A stretch of 64,000 nt of DNA from NCBI RefSeq assembly GCF_012275375.1, contig NZ_JAAZQJ010000002.1, positions 124,001 to 188,000 on the forward strand, written 5' to 3'. The position numbers and the translations under genes are program-made. How positions within the stretch are numbered: the stretch's first letter is position 1; each line of letters begins with the position of its first letter. Shown here piece by piece: positions 46,459 to 54,573 of this stretch. Under the pieces are notes generated by a model. It was not told the DNA's origin and made no database searches. It was given only the letters and a program-made list of their open reading frames with translations. This DNA comes from Dyella sp. SG609. GTDB lineage: Bacteria; Pseudomonadota; Gammaproteobacteria; Xanthomonadales; Rhodanobacteraceae.

Positions 46459-47178
46459 CTAAAGCACGAATTGCCAGGCGTCCGCCTGCATCAGCGATCT
46501 TAACCGTTCGAGTCCCTGTCGATGCAGCTGGGAAATCCTGCCCTTGGTCAGCGCCAGCGCCAGGGCGATCTCCACGAAGGCCATATGCTGCAGATAATGC
46601 AGCTGCAGCACCAGGCGCTCCCGCTCAGGCAGGCGGGCCAGATGGCGATGGACGCGATCGCTCAGCTGGTGGCGCACCGCCTCGTCGTAGGGCGTGGGCA
46701 CGCTGCTGTGTTCCGGTTCGACCGGCACCGACAAGGCATAGCCCGCACCCAGCGACGCCACCAGCCGCACCAGGCGCTCGACCGGATCGTCCTCGGTTTC
46801 TTCCAGCAGGGAATCGATGCCATCGGCGCGCACCTGCTGGCGCACCTCGTGCGTGCCCGCCAGCGCGCGCAATCCGTTGAACACCGCGCCGCGCACGCGC
46901 TGCCTGGCATAGGCCTCGAACGGCACGCCGCGCCGGTGGTCGAAAGCGTCGATGGCTTCGATCAGGCCGATCGAGGCGTTCTGCACGTAATCCGGCCAGT
47001 CGGCGCTGCGTCCGCGCACGCGCATAAATACGGCGCGCGCCAGCTTGCGCGCCCAGCCCACGTAGTGTCCGAGCAAGGCCTCGCGCGCCTGCATGTCCCC
47101 GGCCACGCGCCAGCGCGTCCACAGCTCGGCGCCGGGTTCGGCGGCGTGCTCCTGCGCTGGATACGGCATGGCGGCCAT
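46459..47178 (-). CDS. FliA-like RNA polymerase sigma factor
   Basis: A 239-residue sigma-70 family protein. Region 2 is visible as DYVQNASIGLIEAIDAFDHRRGV with FEAYARQRVRGAVFNGLR (about 63-105). Region 4 is LARLPERERLVLQLHYLQHM with a helix-turn-helix ALTKGRISQLHRQGLERLR (about 180-230). Length and region pattern fit FliA (sigma-28), but region 3 is divergent. It starts one base after fliP, so it is co-translated with structural genes. It may drive late genes elsewhere; no FlgM is in the window. Confidence 0.8.
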   Translation of the reverse strand: MAAMPYPAQEHAAEPGAELWTRWRVAGDMQAREALLGHYVGWARKLARAVFMRVRGRSADWPDYVQNASIGLIEAIDAFDHRRGVPFEAYARQRVRGAVFNGLRALAGTHEVRQQVRADGIDSLLEETEDDPVERLVRLVASLGAGYALSVPVEPEHSSVPTPYDEAVRHQLSDRVHRHLARLPERERLVLQLHYLQHMAFVEIALALALTKGRISQLHRQGLERLRSLMQADAWQFVL

Positions 47179-47179
47179 T

Positions 47180-47932
47180 TCAGTGCCTGTAGCTTCCCAG
47201 CAGGGCCTGCGCCACGAGCACCCAGCCGTTGATCAGCAGGAACAGCAGGACCTTCAGCGGTAGGCTCACCGTGGCCGGCGGCACCATGATCATGCCCAGC
47301 GCCATCAGGATCGCCGCCACCACCAGGTCGATCAGCAGAAACGGCAGGAAGATCACGAAGCCGATCTGGAAGGCTGTGCGCAACTCGCTCAGCATGAAGG
47401 CCGGAATCAGGTGCAGTGCCTGTACGTCGGCCAGCGACTTGGGCTGCGCCGCGCCGGCCATGTCCACCACCGCGCGCAGATCGCCTTCGCGGGTCTGCCG
47501 GATCATGAACTCCTTGAACGGTTGAAAGCCCTGCGTCACCGCCGTTTCCGTGCTGATGCCGTTGGCCAGCCACGGATCCAGCGCATGGTCCTTGGCCGAC
47601 TGCAGCACCGGCATCATCGAAAACAAGGTAAGGAACAGCGACAGCGTGATCACCACCGCGTTCGGCGGCGTCTGCTGCAGGCCCAGCGCCGTGCGCAGCA
47701 TGGACAGCACGATCACGATGCGGGTGAACGAGGTCATCGCGATCAGCAGCGCCGGCAGCAACGACAGCGCCGTGAGCACCGCCACCTGCCGCAGCGCGGG
47801 CGCGAGATCCGCACTGTTCTGGTTCACCGCATCGCGCAGCGGATCGATCGCCGCGGCCGCGGGCAGGCAGAACGCTACGCCGAGCACTGCCGCGAAAGCC
47901 AGCCACACATAGCGCCGCAAGCGCGCCTTCAT
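47180..47932 (-). CDS. fliP: Flagellar export gate protein FliP
   Basis: A 250-residue core export protein. A cleavable signal (about 8-27) is followed by the conserved LLIAMTSFTRIVIVLSMLR, QTPPNAVVITLSLFLTLF and FVIFLPFLLIDLVVAAILMALGM. Four mature helices fit the family. Its ATG overlaps the fliO stop. fliQ and fliR are not seen here and may lie to the right of the window. Confidence 0.95.
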   Translation of the reverse strand: MKARLRRYVWLAFAAVLGVAFCLPAAAAIDPLRDAVNQNSADLAPALRQVAVLTALSLLPALLIAMTSFTRIVIVLSMLRTALGLQQTPPNAVVITLSLFLTLFSMMPVLQSAKDHALDPWLANGISTETAVTQGFQPFKEFMIRQTREGDLRAVVDMAGAAQPKSLADVQALHLIPAFMLSELRTAFQIGFVIFLPFLLIDLVVAAILMALGMIMVPPATVSLPLKVLLFLLINGWVLVAQALLGSYRH

Positions 47933-48306
47933 GGCGCTGCTCCATCGTTGGCCGTTGACGCAAGCGGACGCAGCGCAGTTACCTGCACACCGCTGCGCGC
48001 CTCCACCACCAGCAGCCGCTCGTCGCCATCATGCAGCACATAGGCCGAACAACCGGGCCCCAGGCGCAGCCGTTGCGCAACGCTGACGCCGGGCGCTTGT
48101 GTGCGCGGCCCATTGATCAGTGCGCCACCTTTCCAGCCGCTGCGCTTGAGCAACCATAAAGCGGCAAACGCTGCGCCCAGCAATAAAGCGGCAACCAGCA
48201 GGCTGCCACCTCCCGAAGCGGCAGGCGCGCTCTCATGGCTGAAAGGAATCGGCGCGGCCGGCGCGACCGAAGCCGCGACCGCTGGCATGGCAACATCCAC
48301 ATGCAT
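47929..48306 (-). CDS. fliO: Flagellar assembly protein FliO
   Basis: A 125-residue single-span protein. A Pro/Ala-rich periplasmic start is followed by one helix (about 35-53, SLLVAALLLGAAFAALWLL) and a cytoplasmic part with VSVAQRLRLGPGCSAYVLHDGDERLLVV, the FliO signature. It assists FliP assembly and sits directly before fliP. Confidence 0.85.
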   Translation of the reverse strand: MHVDVAMPAVAASVAPAAPIPFSHESAPAASGGGSLLVAALLLGAAFAALWLLKRSGWKGGALINGPRTQAPGVSVAQRLRLGPGCSAYVLHDGDERLLVVEARSGVQVTALRPLASTANDGAAP

Positions 48307-48310
48307 GGGC

Positions 48311-48625
48311 TTACAGCACCTGCACGATCTGCACGCCGAAGTGATCGCCCACCGCCATCAACTGCGCGGTGGCCACGGGCTTGCCGTTGAGCTGCAGAGT
48401 CACCGGCTCTTCCAGTCCTTGTCCCAAGGTAAGCACCTTGCCTGCCTTCAGCTCGAACAGTTCGGCCAGGCTTACTTCGGTTTCGCCGAGCACGGCGGTC
48501 AGGCGCACTTTGACGTGGCCCACCAGGCTCAGATCGGGCGCCGCGGCACGAGCGGATGCGCCTTCGTCCGCTTCGGCATCGGCGAGCGGCGGCAAGACGA
48601 GCGGTTCAACCAGTACGGAATTCAT
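48311..48625 (-). CDS. fliN: Flagellar motor switch protein FliN
   Basis: A 104-residue protein dominated by a SpoA domain: HVKVRLTAVLGETEVSLAELFELKAGKVLTL, then PVTLQLNGKPVATAQLMAVGDHFGVQI (about 38-100). It forms the lower C-ring and a FliH docking site. ATG 48625 overlaps the stop of the FliM-like gene. Confidence 0.9.
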   Translation of the reverse strand: MNSVLVEPLVLPPLADAEADEGASARAAAPDLSLVGHVKVRLTAVLGETEVSLAELFELKAGKVLTLGQGLEEPVTLQLNGKPVATAQLMAVGDHFGVQIVQVL

Positions 48626-49365
48626 GGTGCGGACTCCAGATGTTCGGTGGACGCCAGGCGCAGGGCGCGGCGTCCGCCGCGCTCGCCCAGCAGTCCCTGA
48701 AAGAGCGGCCGGTCGACGCCGGCCACGGTGATATCCAGCGGGCGCGACAGCGGCGCCAGCGTGGCAATCACGTCGCCGGGCGCCAGGCCTTGCAGTTCGT
48801 CGAGCGAGATCTCGCCCAGATCGAGCGACGCGCGCAGTTGCGCGGACGCCGGCGCAATCGCTTCGATCCGCGGTACCAGCGCAGCCACGCGCGGCGCGGA
48901 AGCCGGCGCCCAATGCGCCGCCGCACGCCGGTCCAGCCACAGGCGCAAGCGCAATCCGCCGATGCCAAGCACCAGCGCACAGCCGCCCCAGCGCGGATCG
49001 GCCAGCGTGTCCGGCACGGCTTCGATCGCGCCGAGGCTGGCATCGTCCAGCGTCTCGACGCCGGTCATGCGGCGCGCCAGATCCAGCAGCGCGGAACGCT
49101 CCAGATGCGCGGCAAGTTCACCACCCTGGCTGGCCGCGAGGCCGGTCAGCGAACCGACCAGATCGCCATCGACGCAGAACGCCACGCCGCGGCTTTCGAC
49201 CTGCCGGCACACGCCATCCGGCACCACGTCGGCGCCGCCGTCGGCAAGCACCTGCGCCGCGCTCATGGCCCAGGCATTCCACCACGCCTGCACCACGGCG
49301 CCCGCCTTCGCCATGACGGCGTGGCGGCGCGTTTCGCCCATCCAACCAAACGCCTTAGCCGCCAC
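48622..49365 (-). CDS. fliM: Short FliM-like/SctQ-like switch protein
   Basis: A 247-residue protein, well short of typical FliM (about 330). The C-terminal SpoA domain is clear: DLGEISLDELQGLAPGDVIATL with ITVAGVDRPLFQGLLG (about 180-235). The N-terminus lacks the CheY-binding leader found in chemotactic FliM, and the middle region has no obvious GGxG-type FliG-binding motif. In length and layout it resembles type III secretion SctQ/HrcQ. It overlaps flgE by 11 bp and fliN by 4. The symbol is by position. Confidence 0.75.
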   Translation of the reverse strand: MAAKAFGWMGETRRHAVMAKAGAVVQAWWNAWAMSAAQVLADGGADVVPDGVCRQVESRGVAFCVDGDLVGSLTGLAASQGGELAAHLERSALLDLARRMTGVETLDDASLGAIEAVPDTLADPRWGGCALVLGIGGLRLRLWLDRRAAAHWAPASAPRVAALVPRIEAIAPASAQLRASLDLGEISLDELQGLAPGDVIATLAPLSRPLDITVAGVDRPLFQGLLGERGGRRALRLASTEHLESAP

Positions 49366-50524
49366 CGCCGCCTCCCGTGCTGGAATACAGCTGCTGCAGC
49401 ATGCTGTCGGTCACGGTGAGCACGCGCGAGCTGGCCTGGTAGCCGCGCTGCACGATAATCATCTCGGTCAGCTCGCGGGTCAGGTCGACGTTCGACTGTT
49501 CCAGGCTGCCGCCCAGGATCTTGCCCAGATGGCCGGAGGTGGCCTTGCCGTAATTGAGCTTCACATCCGGCCCTGCGGTATAGAGCGCGCCGGGACCTAG
49601 CTGCAGCAGCTGCTCGTCGGCCACTTCGGCCAGCGCCAGCTGCGGGCCGGTCTTCTTCTCGTTGTCCGAGTAGGTGATCTGCAGCAGGCCAGCACTATCG
49701 AAGCTCACCTGCGACATGCCCACTACGGCGTGGCCGTCGACCGCATGCGCACCGATATTGGAGCTCGCGCCGGTAATCTGCGTCGCGCCGGAGAACCCGC
49801 CCGGCGTACCCGCATTGAAGGTCACCTGCTGGCTCGCGCCGTTGCCGCTGATGGTGACGTTGAAGCTGTTGAAACCCGGCGTCGGCGTACCGCTGGTATC
49901 GAAACGCAGCTCGCCGCTGCCGACCACGTTGCTGCCCTCCTTCACGGAGACTAGCCAGTCGTTGGCGGTGACGGCCTTGTTGTTGGTCAGCGTCACCGTC
50001 AGCGTGTGCAGGCCGCCGGAAGCGTCGTACACCTGCAGCCCGGTGACCTGCTGAGTGGTGTCGTTCGGCGAAAGATTGCCGCTGAAATTCACCGAGGTGG
50101 TGGCCTGCGGCGGCAGCGTCTGCAGATCGGCAATGCTGAAATCCGCCAGCCCGCCAGCATCGTTGAGCGCGGCCACGCGGTAGCCGGTGACGTCGTCGAT
50201 CAGCTGGCCGCTGTCGTCGAAACGGAAATGGCCGCCCCGCGTGTAGAACAGATTGCCGTTGTCGTCCCGCAGCACGAACAGGCCCTTGCCCTGGATCGCC
50301 GCGTCGGTGCTGGTGCCGGTCTGCTGCGTATCGCCCTGGCCCAGGTCGGTCACGTCCTGCGACAGCTTGGTGCCGATGCCGTCGCCGGCGTTCTCGAAGA
50401 ACGCAGCCTGGCCGCGGAAGCCCGGCGTATTCATATTGGAAATGTTGTTGCCGATCTTCTCCAGGTCGCGCGAGAAGCCCAGCAGGCCCGACAGGCCGTT
50501 GAACAGTGCTTGCATCATGGGCAT
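49355..50524 (-). CDS. flgE: Flagellar hook protein FlgE
   Basis: A 389-residue hook subunit. The N-terminal ALFNGLSGLLGFSRDLEKIGNNISNMNTPGFRG is the flagellar rod/hook signature, followed by GKGLFVLRD. The D1-D2 region is Thr/Gly-rich. The C-terminal GSLEQSNVDLTRELTEMIIVQRGYQASSRVL is the matching coiled-coil half. It ends in an unusual six-glycine run. It lies 11 bp after flgD. Confidence 0.93.
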   Translation of the reverse strand: MPMMQALFNGLSGLLGFSRDLEKIGNNISNMNTPGFRGQAAFFENAGDGIGTKLSQDVTDLGQGDTQQTGTSTDAAIQGKGLFVLRDDNGNLFYTRGGHFRFDDSGQLIDDVTGYRVAALNDAGGLADFSIADLQTLPPQATTSVNFSGNLSPNDTTQQVTGLQVYDASGGLHTLTVTLTNNKAVTANDWLVSVKEGSNVVGSGELRFDTSGTPTPGFNSFNVTISGNGASQQVTFNAGTPGGFSGATQITGASSNIGAHAVDGHAVVGMSQVSFDSAGLLQITYSDNEKKTGPQLALAEVADEQLLQLGPGALYTAGPDVKLNYGKATSGHLGKILGGSLEQSNVDLTRELTEMIIVQRGYQASSRVLTVTDSMLQQLYSSTGGGGGG

Positions 50525-50535
50525 GGCGCTATTCC

Positions 50536-50961
50536 TCAGGGCTGCACAAGGGTGATCTGCGACAGGCGCACGCCGGTCATCACGTTGCCGCCGCTGCTGG
50601 CGGTCACCGACAGCTGCACGCCGCCAGTGGTGAAGGACACGGCCGTGATCTTGCCGGCGGTGGTCGAACCATCCACGCCGGTGACCTGCACCGGATGGTT
50701 GAGCAGGCTGATCGACTGGTCGGTGGACTTCATGCTGAGCAAGTCCTGGATGCCCTGGTTCATCTCGCCATTGAGCTCGATGCCCTCGAACTGCGACAGC
50801 TGCAGCAGGAACTGGCTGTTATCCAGCGGCTGCATCGGGTCCTGGAACTGCAGCTCGCTGACGAACAGGCGGATGAAGTCCTCCTGGTTGATCGCCTTGT
50901 TGCTGACGCCCGAGGCGGTGGCAGGCGCGCCGAGGACGGCGCCGATCGAATCAACGGCCAT
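50536..50961 (-). CDS. flgD: Hook-cap protein FlgD, compact form
   Basis: A 141-residue protein, shorter than the usual 220-230. It keeps the N-terminal signature NQEDFIRLFVSELQFQDPMQPLDNSQFLLQLSQFEGIE, then a shortened domain (SLLNHPVQVTG to the end), so the FlgD Ig-like/tudor part is reduced. It caps the growing hook. It overlaps the FliK-position gene by 11 bp. Confidence 0.9.
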   Translation of the reverse strand: MAVDSIGAVLGAPATASGVSNKAINQEDFIRLFVSELQFQDPMQPLDNSQFLLQLSQFEGIELNGEMNQGIQDLLSMKSTDQSISLLNHPVQVTGVDGSTTAGKITAVSFTTGGVQLSVTASSGGNVMTGVRLSQITLVQP

Positions 50962-51688
50962 GCGGTTCTCCCTTGCCGATATCCTGGTTAACGGCGCCTG
51001 CGCGCCAGATGTCCTGCCCGTTGAGCACGATGCGCTGCAACGGCTGGCCCGCACCGCGGGCGAATGAGTGCAATTGTTCGACCAGCGCGCGCTGCTGCGG
51101 CGCATCCAGGCGGTAGTCGCGGATCCACAGCGTGGCGGTGCCGTCGCTGAGGCGCACCATGCGGCGCGCCCATTCGGCGAAGTCGCCGCTGGTGCCGGTG
51201 CGCAGTGCGGTGGCTTCAACGGTAGCGCTGCTGTCTCGCTCGATCGGAATAGCCATTCCATCGGTGCGGATGGCAACCGCGTCGGCATCGCTGCCAACCG
51301 CCATAGCATCGGCTGATGCGTGTGGCACGGGCATGGCATCGGGTGTCGACGCCAACGCCAACTCCGGCGAAACGCCGCCGGCCGCATGGCCGTCCGCGCC
51401 GTCACGGTTGCTGTCGAGCATCGACAGATAACCGGTCGCATGCAGCCCCTGCGGGTAGATCCTTCCCGACATGCCCGCCATCGCCAGACGCACGTCGAGC
51501 GGTGCGGCGGCATCGTCGGCGCGAGGCTGAGCATGCTGGCGGCTTTGCGACAAACCATCGGCGCCGCTTTGCTCCGATGCGTGCGACGAACGCACATGCG
51601 CCTCGAAATCCTTGCGCGGATTCGGCTTGGGCGGAGCCGGCCTGGCAGGCAATACATCCGGCGTATTGAGCGGCAACAAAGGGTTCAC
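50951..51688 (-). CDS. FliK-position protein (candidate hook-length regulator)
   Basis: A 245-residue protein starting with GTG 51688, overlapping the fliJ stop (GTGA). The first two thirds are low-complexity, Pro/Ala/Asp-rich and probably unfolded, as expected of a molecular ruler. The last 70 residues are folded-looking: DFAEWARRMVRLSDGTATLWIRDYRL and LQRIVLNGQDIWRAG. The usual FliK C-terminal LxLxPxxLGxVEV signature is not seen. The role is inferred from position and architecture only. Confidence 0.6.
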   Translation of the reverse strand: MNPLLPLNTPDVLPARPAPPKPNPRKDFEAHVRSSHASEQSGADGLSQSRQHAQPRADDAAAPLDVRLAMAGMSGRIYPQGLHATGYLSMLDSNRDGADGHAAGGVSPELALASTPDAMPVPHASADAMAVGSDADAVAIRTDGMAIPIERDSSATVEATALRTGTSGDFAEWARRMVRLSDGTATLWIRDYRLDAPQQRALVEQLHSFARGAGQPLQRIVLNGQDIWRAGAVNQDIGKGEPHGR

Positions 51689-52128
51689 TTCGCCGACTCC
51701 CTGCCTAGCCACAGATCCATCAGATCGGCGGCTGCCTTGGCTTCGACCGCCTGTTCTGCCTGCTCTCGTGCTTCGGTGGCGCGCTCGCCGGCCATATCTC
51801 GCCGTGCGCGGGCCAAGGTCCAGTCCTCCGAAGCTTGCCGGAGCGCCGTTTCGCTCTGCGCCAGCGTGTCGGTGCTGCGCGCAAGGACGGTTTCGGCGGC
51901 CATGGCCGCGTCCGCATACAGCGCATAGCGCGCCATATCCGCCGCAGGATGATGCAGGGCCGATTCGCGTGCGCGCTCGAAGGTCTCCAGCGTGGCTTCG
52001 TCGCGCTCCTTGATCTCGCGCGCGGCCTGCGCATCCGCATGCGCAGTGGCCAACTGCTGCCGCGCGCGTTCTTCGCGGAAGCGCTCCAGCGCGGCAAGAC
52101 GGACCAGGGTCGCGGCGCGATCGCTCAT
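51685..52128 (-). CDS. fliJ: Flagellar export chaperone FliJ
   Basis: A 147-residue, almost wholly helical, highly charged coiled-coil protein (AALERFREERARQQLATAHADA onwards), as in FliJ/SctO. It would act as the central stalk of the FliI ATPase. It lies directly after fliI, with an ATGA overlap. Confidence 0.82.
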   Translation of the reverse strand: MSDRAATLVRLAALERFREERARQQLATAHADAQAAREIKERDEATLETFERARESALHHPAADMARYALYADAAMAAETVLARSTDTLAQSETALRQASEDWTLARARRDMAGERATEAREQAEQAVEAKAAADLMDLWLGRESAK

Positions 52129-53459
52129 CGGGCGAGGTTCCCCTGGCCATTCAGAATCGACGCCAGCGCCGCATAACCTTCGTGGCGATCCAGGCTGACG
52201 TCGGGCGTCTGCCGCAGGCTCTGCTCCAATGCCGGAGCCAGCTCGACGGCGCGGTCCAGCCGCGGATTGGCGCCGCGCTGATACGCACCCATGTCGATCA
52301 GGTCGCGCGAGGCTTCATAGGTGGCCAGCAGCGCCTGCGCTTCGGCCACATGCCGGCGCTCTTCCGCCGTGGTCAACCGCCCCAGCCAGCGGCTGACGCT
52401 GCGCAGGGGATCCACCGCCGGCAGCTGCCCGCGATGGGACAGATCGCGCGACAGCACGATATGCCCGTCCAGCAGCGCACGCATATGGTCGGCCACCGGC
52501 TCATTCATATCGTCGCCCTCGACCAGCACGCTGTAGACGCAGCTGATCGATCCCGAACCCTTGAGCGCACCGCCGCGCTCGGTCAGGCGCGGCAATGCAT
52601 TGAAGACGGAAGGCGGATAGCCGCGCGACGTCGGCGGCTCGCCCGCGGCCAGGCCGATCTCGCGCTGCGCCATGGCGAAGCGCGTCACCGAGTCCACCAT
52701 CAGCAGCACGTCCTTGCCCTGGTCGCGGAAGTATTCCGCCACCGCATGCACGGCATGGGTGGCATGCGCGCGCACCAGCGGCGGCTGGTCCGAGGTGGCT
52801 GCCACCACCACCGCATGGCGCATGCCCTGTTCACCCAGCGCCTGGGTGACGAAATCGCCAACCTCGCGCCCGCGCTCGCCGATCAGGCCGACCACCACCA
52901 CGTCCGCGCGCACGTGCCGCGCCAGCATGCCCAGCAGCGTGGTCTTGCCCACGCCGGAGCCGGCGAACACGCCCATGCGCTGGCCTTTGCCCATCGGCAG
53001 CAGCGTGTCGACCACGCGCACGCCGGTTTCCAGCACCGTATCTTCCTCGCGGCGCGACAAGGGATCGATCGGCGCGCGGTAGACCTCGTAATGCGCTTCC
53101 GCGACCAGAGCACCCTTGCCGTCCAGCGGTGCACCGAACGCATCGACCACGCGCCCGAGCATGCCCATGCCCACCGGGATGCGCAGGCTGTGGCCCAGCG
53201 CACGCAGGCGATCGCCCACGCGCAAGCCCGCGGCCTGGCCCATCGGCATCAGCAGCACACGGCCATCGCGGAAGCCGATCACCTGCATCAGCAAGGCCTC
53301 GGTGCTGCCGGACTTCCGCAACTCGCACAGCTCGCCCAGATGCGCATCGGGGCCGATCGCCTCCACCACCAGGCCATTGCTCGCCACCACCTCGCCTTCG
53401 CGCACGAACGCGGGCAGCTGGCGCAATTGCTCGTGGAAACGGGCGACCAGGGCGCTCAT
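52125..53459 (-). CDS. fliI: Flagellum-specific ATPase FliI
   Basis: A 444-residue F1-beta-like export ATPase. Walker A is FAGSGVGKTTLLG (about 160-172), followed by GLIGERGREV and Walker B DVLLMVDSVTRFA. The PPSVFNALPRLTERGG and SISCVYSVLVEGDDMNEP motifs mark the FliI/SctN family. ATGA overlaps occur on both sides (fliH and fliJ). Confidence 0.96.
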   Translation of the reverse strand: MSALVARFHEQLRQLPAFVREGEVVASNGLVVEAIGPDAHLGELCELRKSGSTEALLMQVIGFRDGRVLLMPMGQAAGLRVGDRLRALGHSLRIPVGMGMLGRVVDAFGAPLDGKGALVAEAHYEVYRAPIDPLSRREEDTVLETGVRVVDTLLPMGKGQRMGVFAGSGVGKTTLLGMLARHVRADVVVVGLIGERGREVGDFVTQALGEQGMRHAVVVAATSDQPPLVRAHATHAVHAVAEYFRDQGKDVLLMVDSVTRFAMAQREIGLAAGEPPTSRGYPPSVFNALPRLTERGGALKGSGSISCVYSVLVEGDDMNEPVADHMRALLDGHIVLSRDLSHRGQLPAVDPLRSVSRWLGRLTTAEERRHVAEAQALLATYEASRDLIDMGAYQRGANPRLDRAVELAPALEQSLRQTPDVSLDRHEGYAALASILNGQGNLAR

Positions 53460-54130
53460 GCGTGGGCGTCGCCGTCATGGAGTGCGGCGAGCAAGGCATG
53501 GCGCAGTTGCTGCGTGCGCACGTCGAGGCCCGCATTGAAGCGGCCTCGGCGGCTTTCCAGCACGCAGCTGCCCGCCTGCAGGCTGGCATCGGCGACAACG
53601 GGGATACCTGGCATCAGTGCCTGCAGCGCCGCCGCATCAGCTTCCGCCACGCGGACGCTGACCACCTCGCTGCCCAGCTCGCGGCGCGCTTGTTCGCACA
53701 AGGCCGCGACCAGGCTACGGTCCGCGGCCTTGTCGCCAAGCACGCGCAGCATCGCGGCATAAGCCATCTCGACGGCAGCCGACTCCGCCCAGCGGCGGTC
53801 TTCTTCCAGCGCGGCAGTCAATGCATCCGACACCGTGGCGAGGCGTTCGTGCTCGACGCGCAACGTCTGCTGCGCTTCATCCAACGCTGTCTTCGCCTGC
53901 TGCTCAAATTCAGTGCGCGCCTGCGCCGCGGCGGCCTCGAACTCCGTCCTCGCCTGGCGCAAGCCATCGCGATAACCCTGTTCGAAACCGAAGCGATGTT
54001 CCTCCGCGTCGGCCTCCTCCGGCATGATGCTGGCGAGCGTTTCGCCACGTTCCCCGAACGCGCGCGACTGTCCCTGCACGATATCGTGCCGTGACAGCCG
54101 GCGGGCGCCTTTGGTCAAATCCTGGCTCAT
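53456..54130 (-). CDS. fliH: Flagellar export stator protein FliH
   Basis: A 224-residue SctL/FliH-type protein: a helical, Glu/Ala/Arg-rich N-terminal half, including FGFEQGYRDGLRQARTEFE, and a C-terminal domain (DASLQAGSCVLESRRGRFNAGLDVRTQQL) similar to V/F-type peripheral stalks. It regulates FliI and docks it to FliN. ATG 54130 overlaps the upstream stop. Confidence 0.88.
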   Translation of the reverse strand: MSQDLTKGARRLSRHDIVQGQSRAFGERGETLASIMPEEADAEEHRFGFEQGYRDGLRQARTEFEAAAAQARTEFEQQAKTALDEAQQTLRVEHERLATVSDALTAALEEDRRWAESAAVEMAYAAMLRVLGDKAADRSLVAALCEQARRELGSEVVSVRVAEADAAALQALMPGIPVVADASLQAGSCVLESRRGRFNAGLDVRTQQLRHALLAALHDGDAHA

Positions 54131-54573
54131 AGCCACTCCGCGAAGCTACCGGCCTTGCCGGGCCATTGCGCCAGCGCTGCACGCAGCGAAGGCGGCAACG
54201 GCTGTATCAGGCGCGCGGCTTCTTCGCGCACCTTGCGGGCGCGCGTCACGCCGAGGCTGTCGAGGTCGACATCCCGATCTTCCGGCTGATGCGCAGCCAG
54301 CCAAAGCGCGATCCAGGCGGGATCGACCTGCTTCAAGGCGGCAGGCAGCGCAGCCTGCGTCACCGTCGCTTCCGTTTCCGCGGCCGCGATAGCGGGAGCC
54401 GGAATCTCCAGCTCGCCCAACTGTCCGCTCCAGCGCTTCAGTTCCGGCGAACGCAGCACCCTCTGCAACGCGCGTGCGTGCTCCACGGGCAGCTGCTTCA
54501 GCAGCCAGGCGCGGTCACCGGGATGCAGCGCCGCGAGCCGCGCGGCGGCTATGCGCAGGCCCTGGGTGTTCAT
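54127..54573 (-). CDS. Truncated FliG-like protein in the fliG slot
   Basis: A 148-residue protein located between fliF and fliH, with ATGA overlaps on both sides. FliG is normally about 330 residues. LRIAAARLAALHPGDRAWLLKQLPVEHARALQRVL resembles a FliG N-domain helix array, and VDPAWIALWLAAHQPED weakly resembles the middle-domain EHPQTIALILAHL. The C-terminal torque domain, with its charged helix, is absent. Type III secretion operons hold the short SctK in the same place between ring and stator genes, so it may serve as a C-ring adaptor. No frameshift remnant of the missing part is seen. Confidence 0.65.
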   Translation of the reverse strand: MNTQGLRIAAARLAALHPGDRAWLLKQLPVEHARALQRVLRSPELKRWSGQLGELEIPAPAIAAAETEATVTQAALPAALKQVDPAWIALWLAAHQPEDRDVDLDSLGVTRARKVREEAARLIQPLPPSLRAALAQWPGKAGSFAEWL

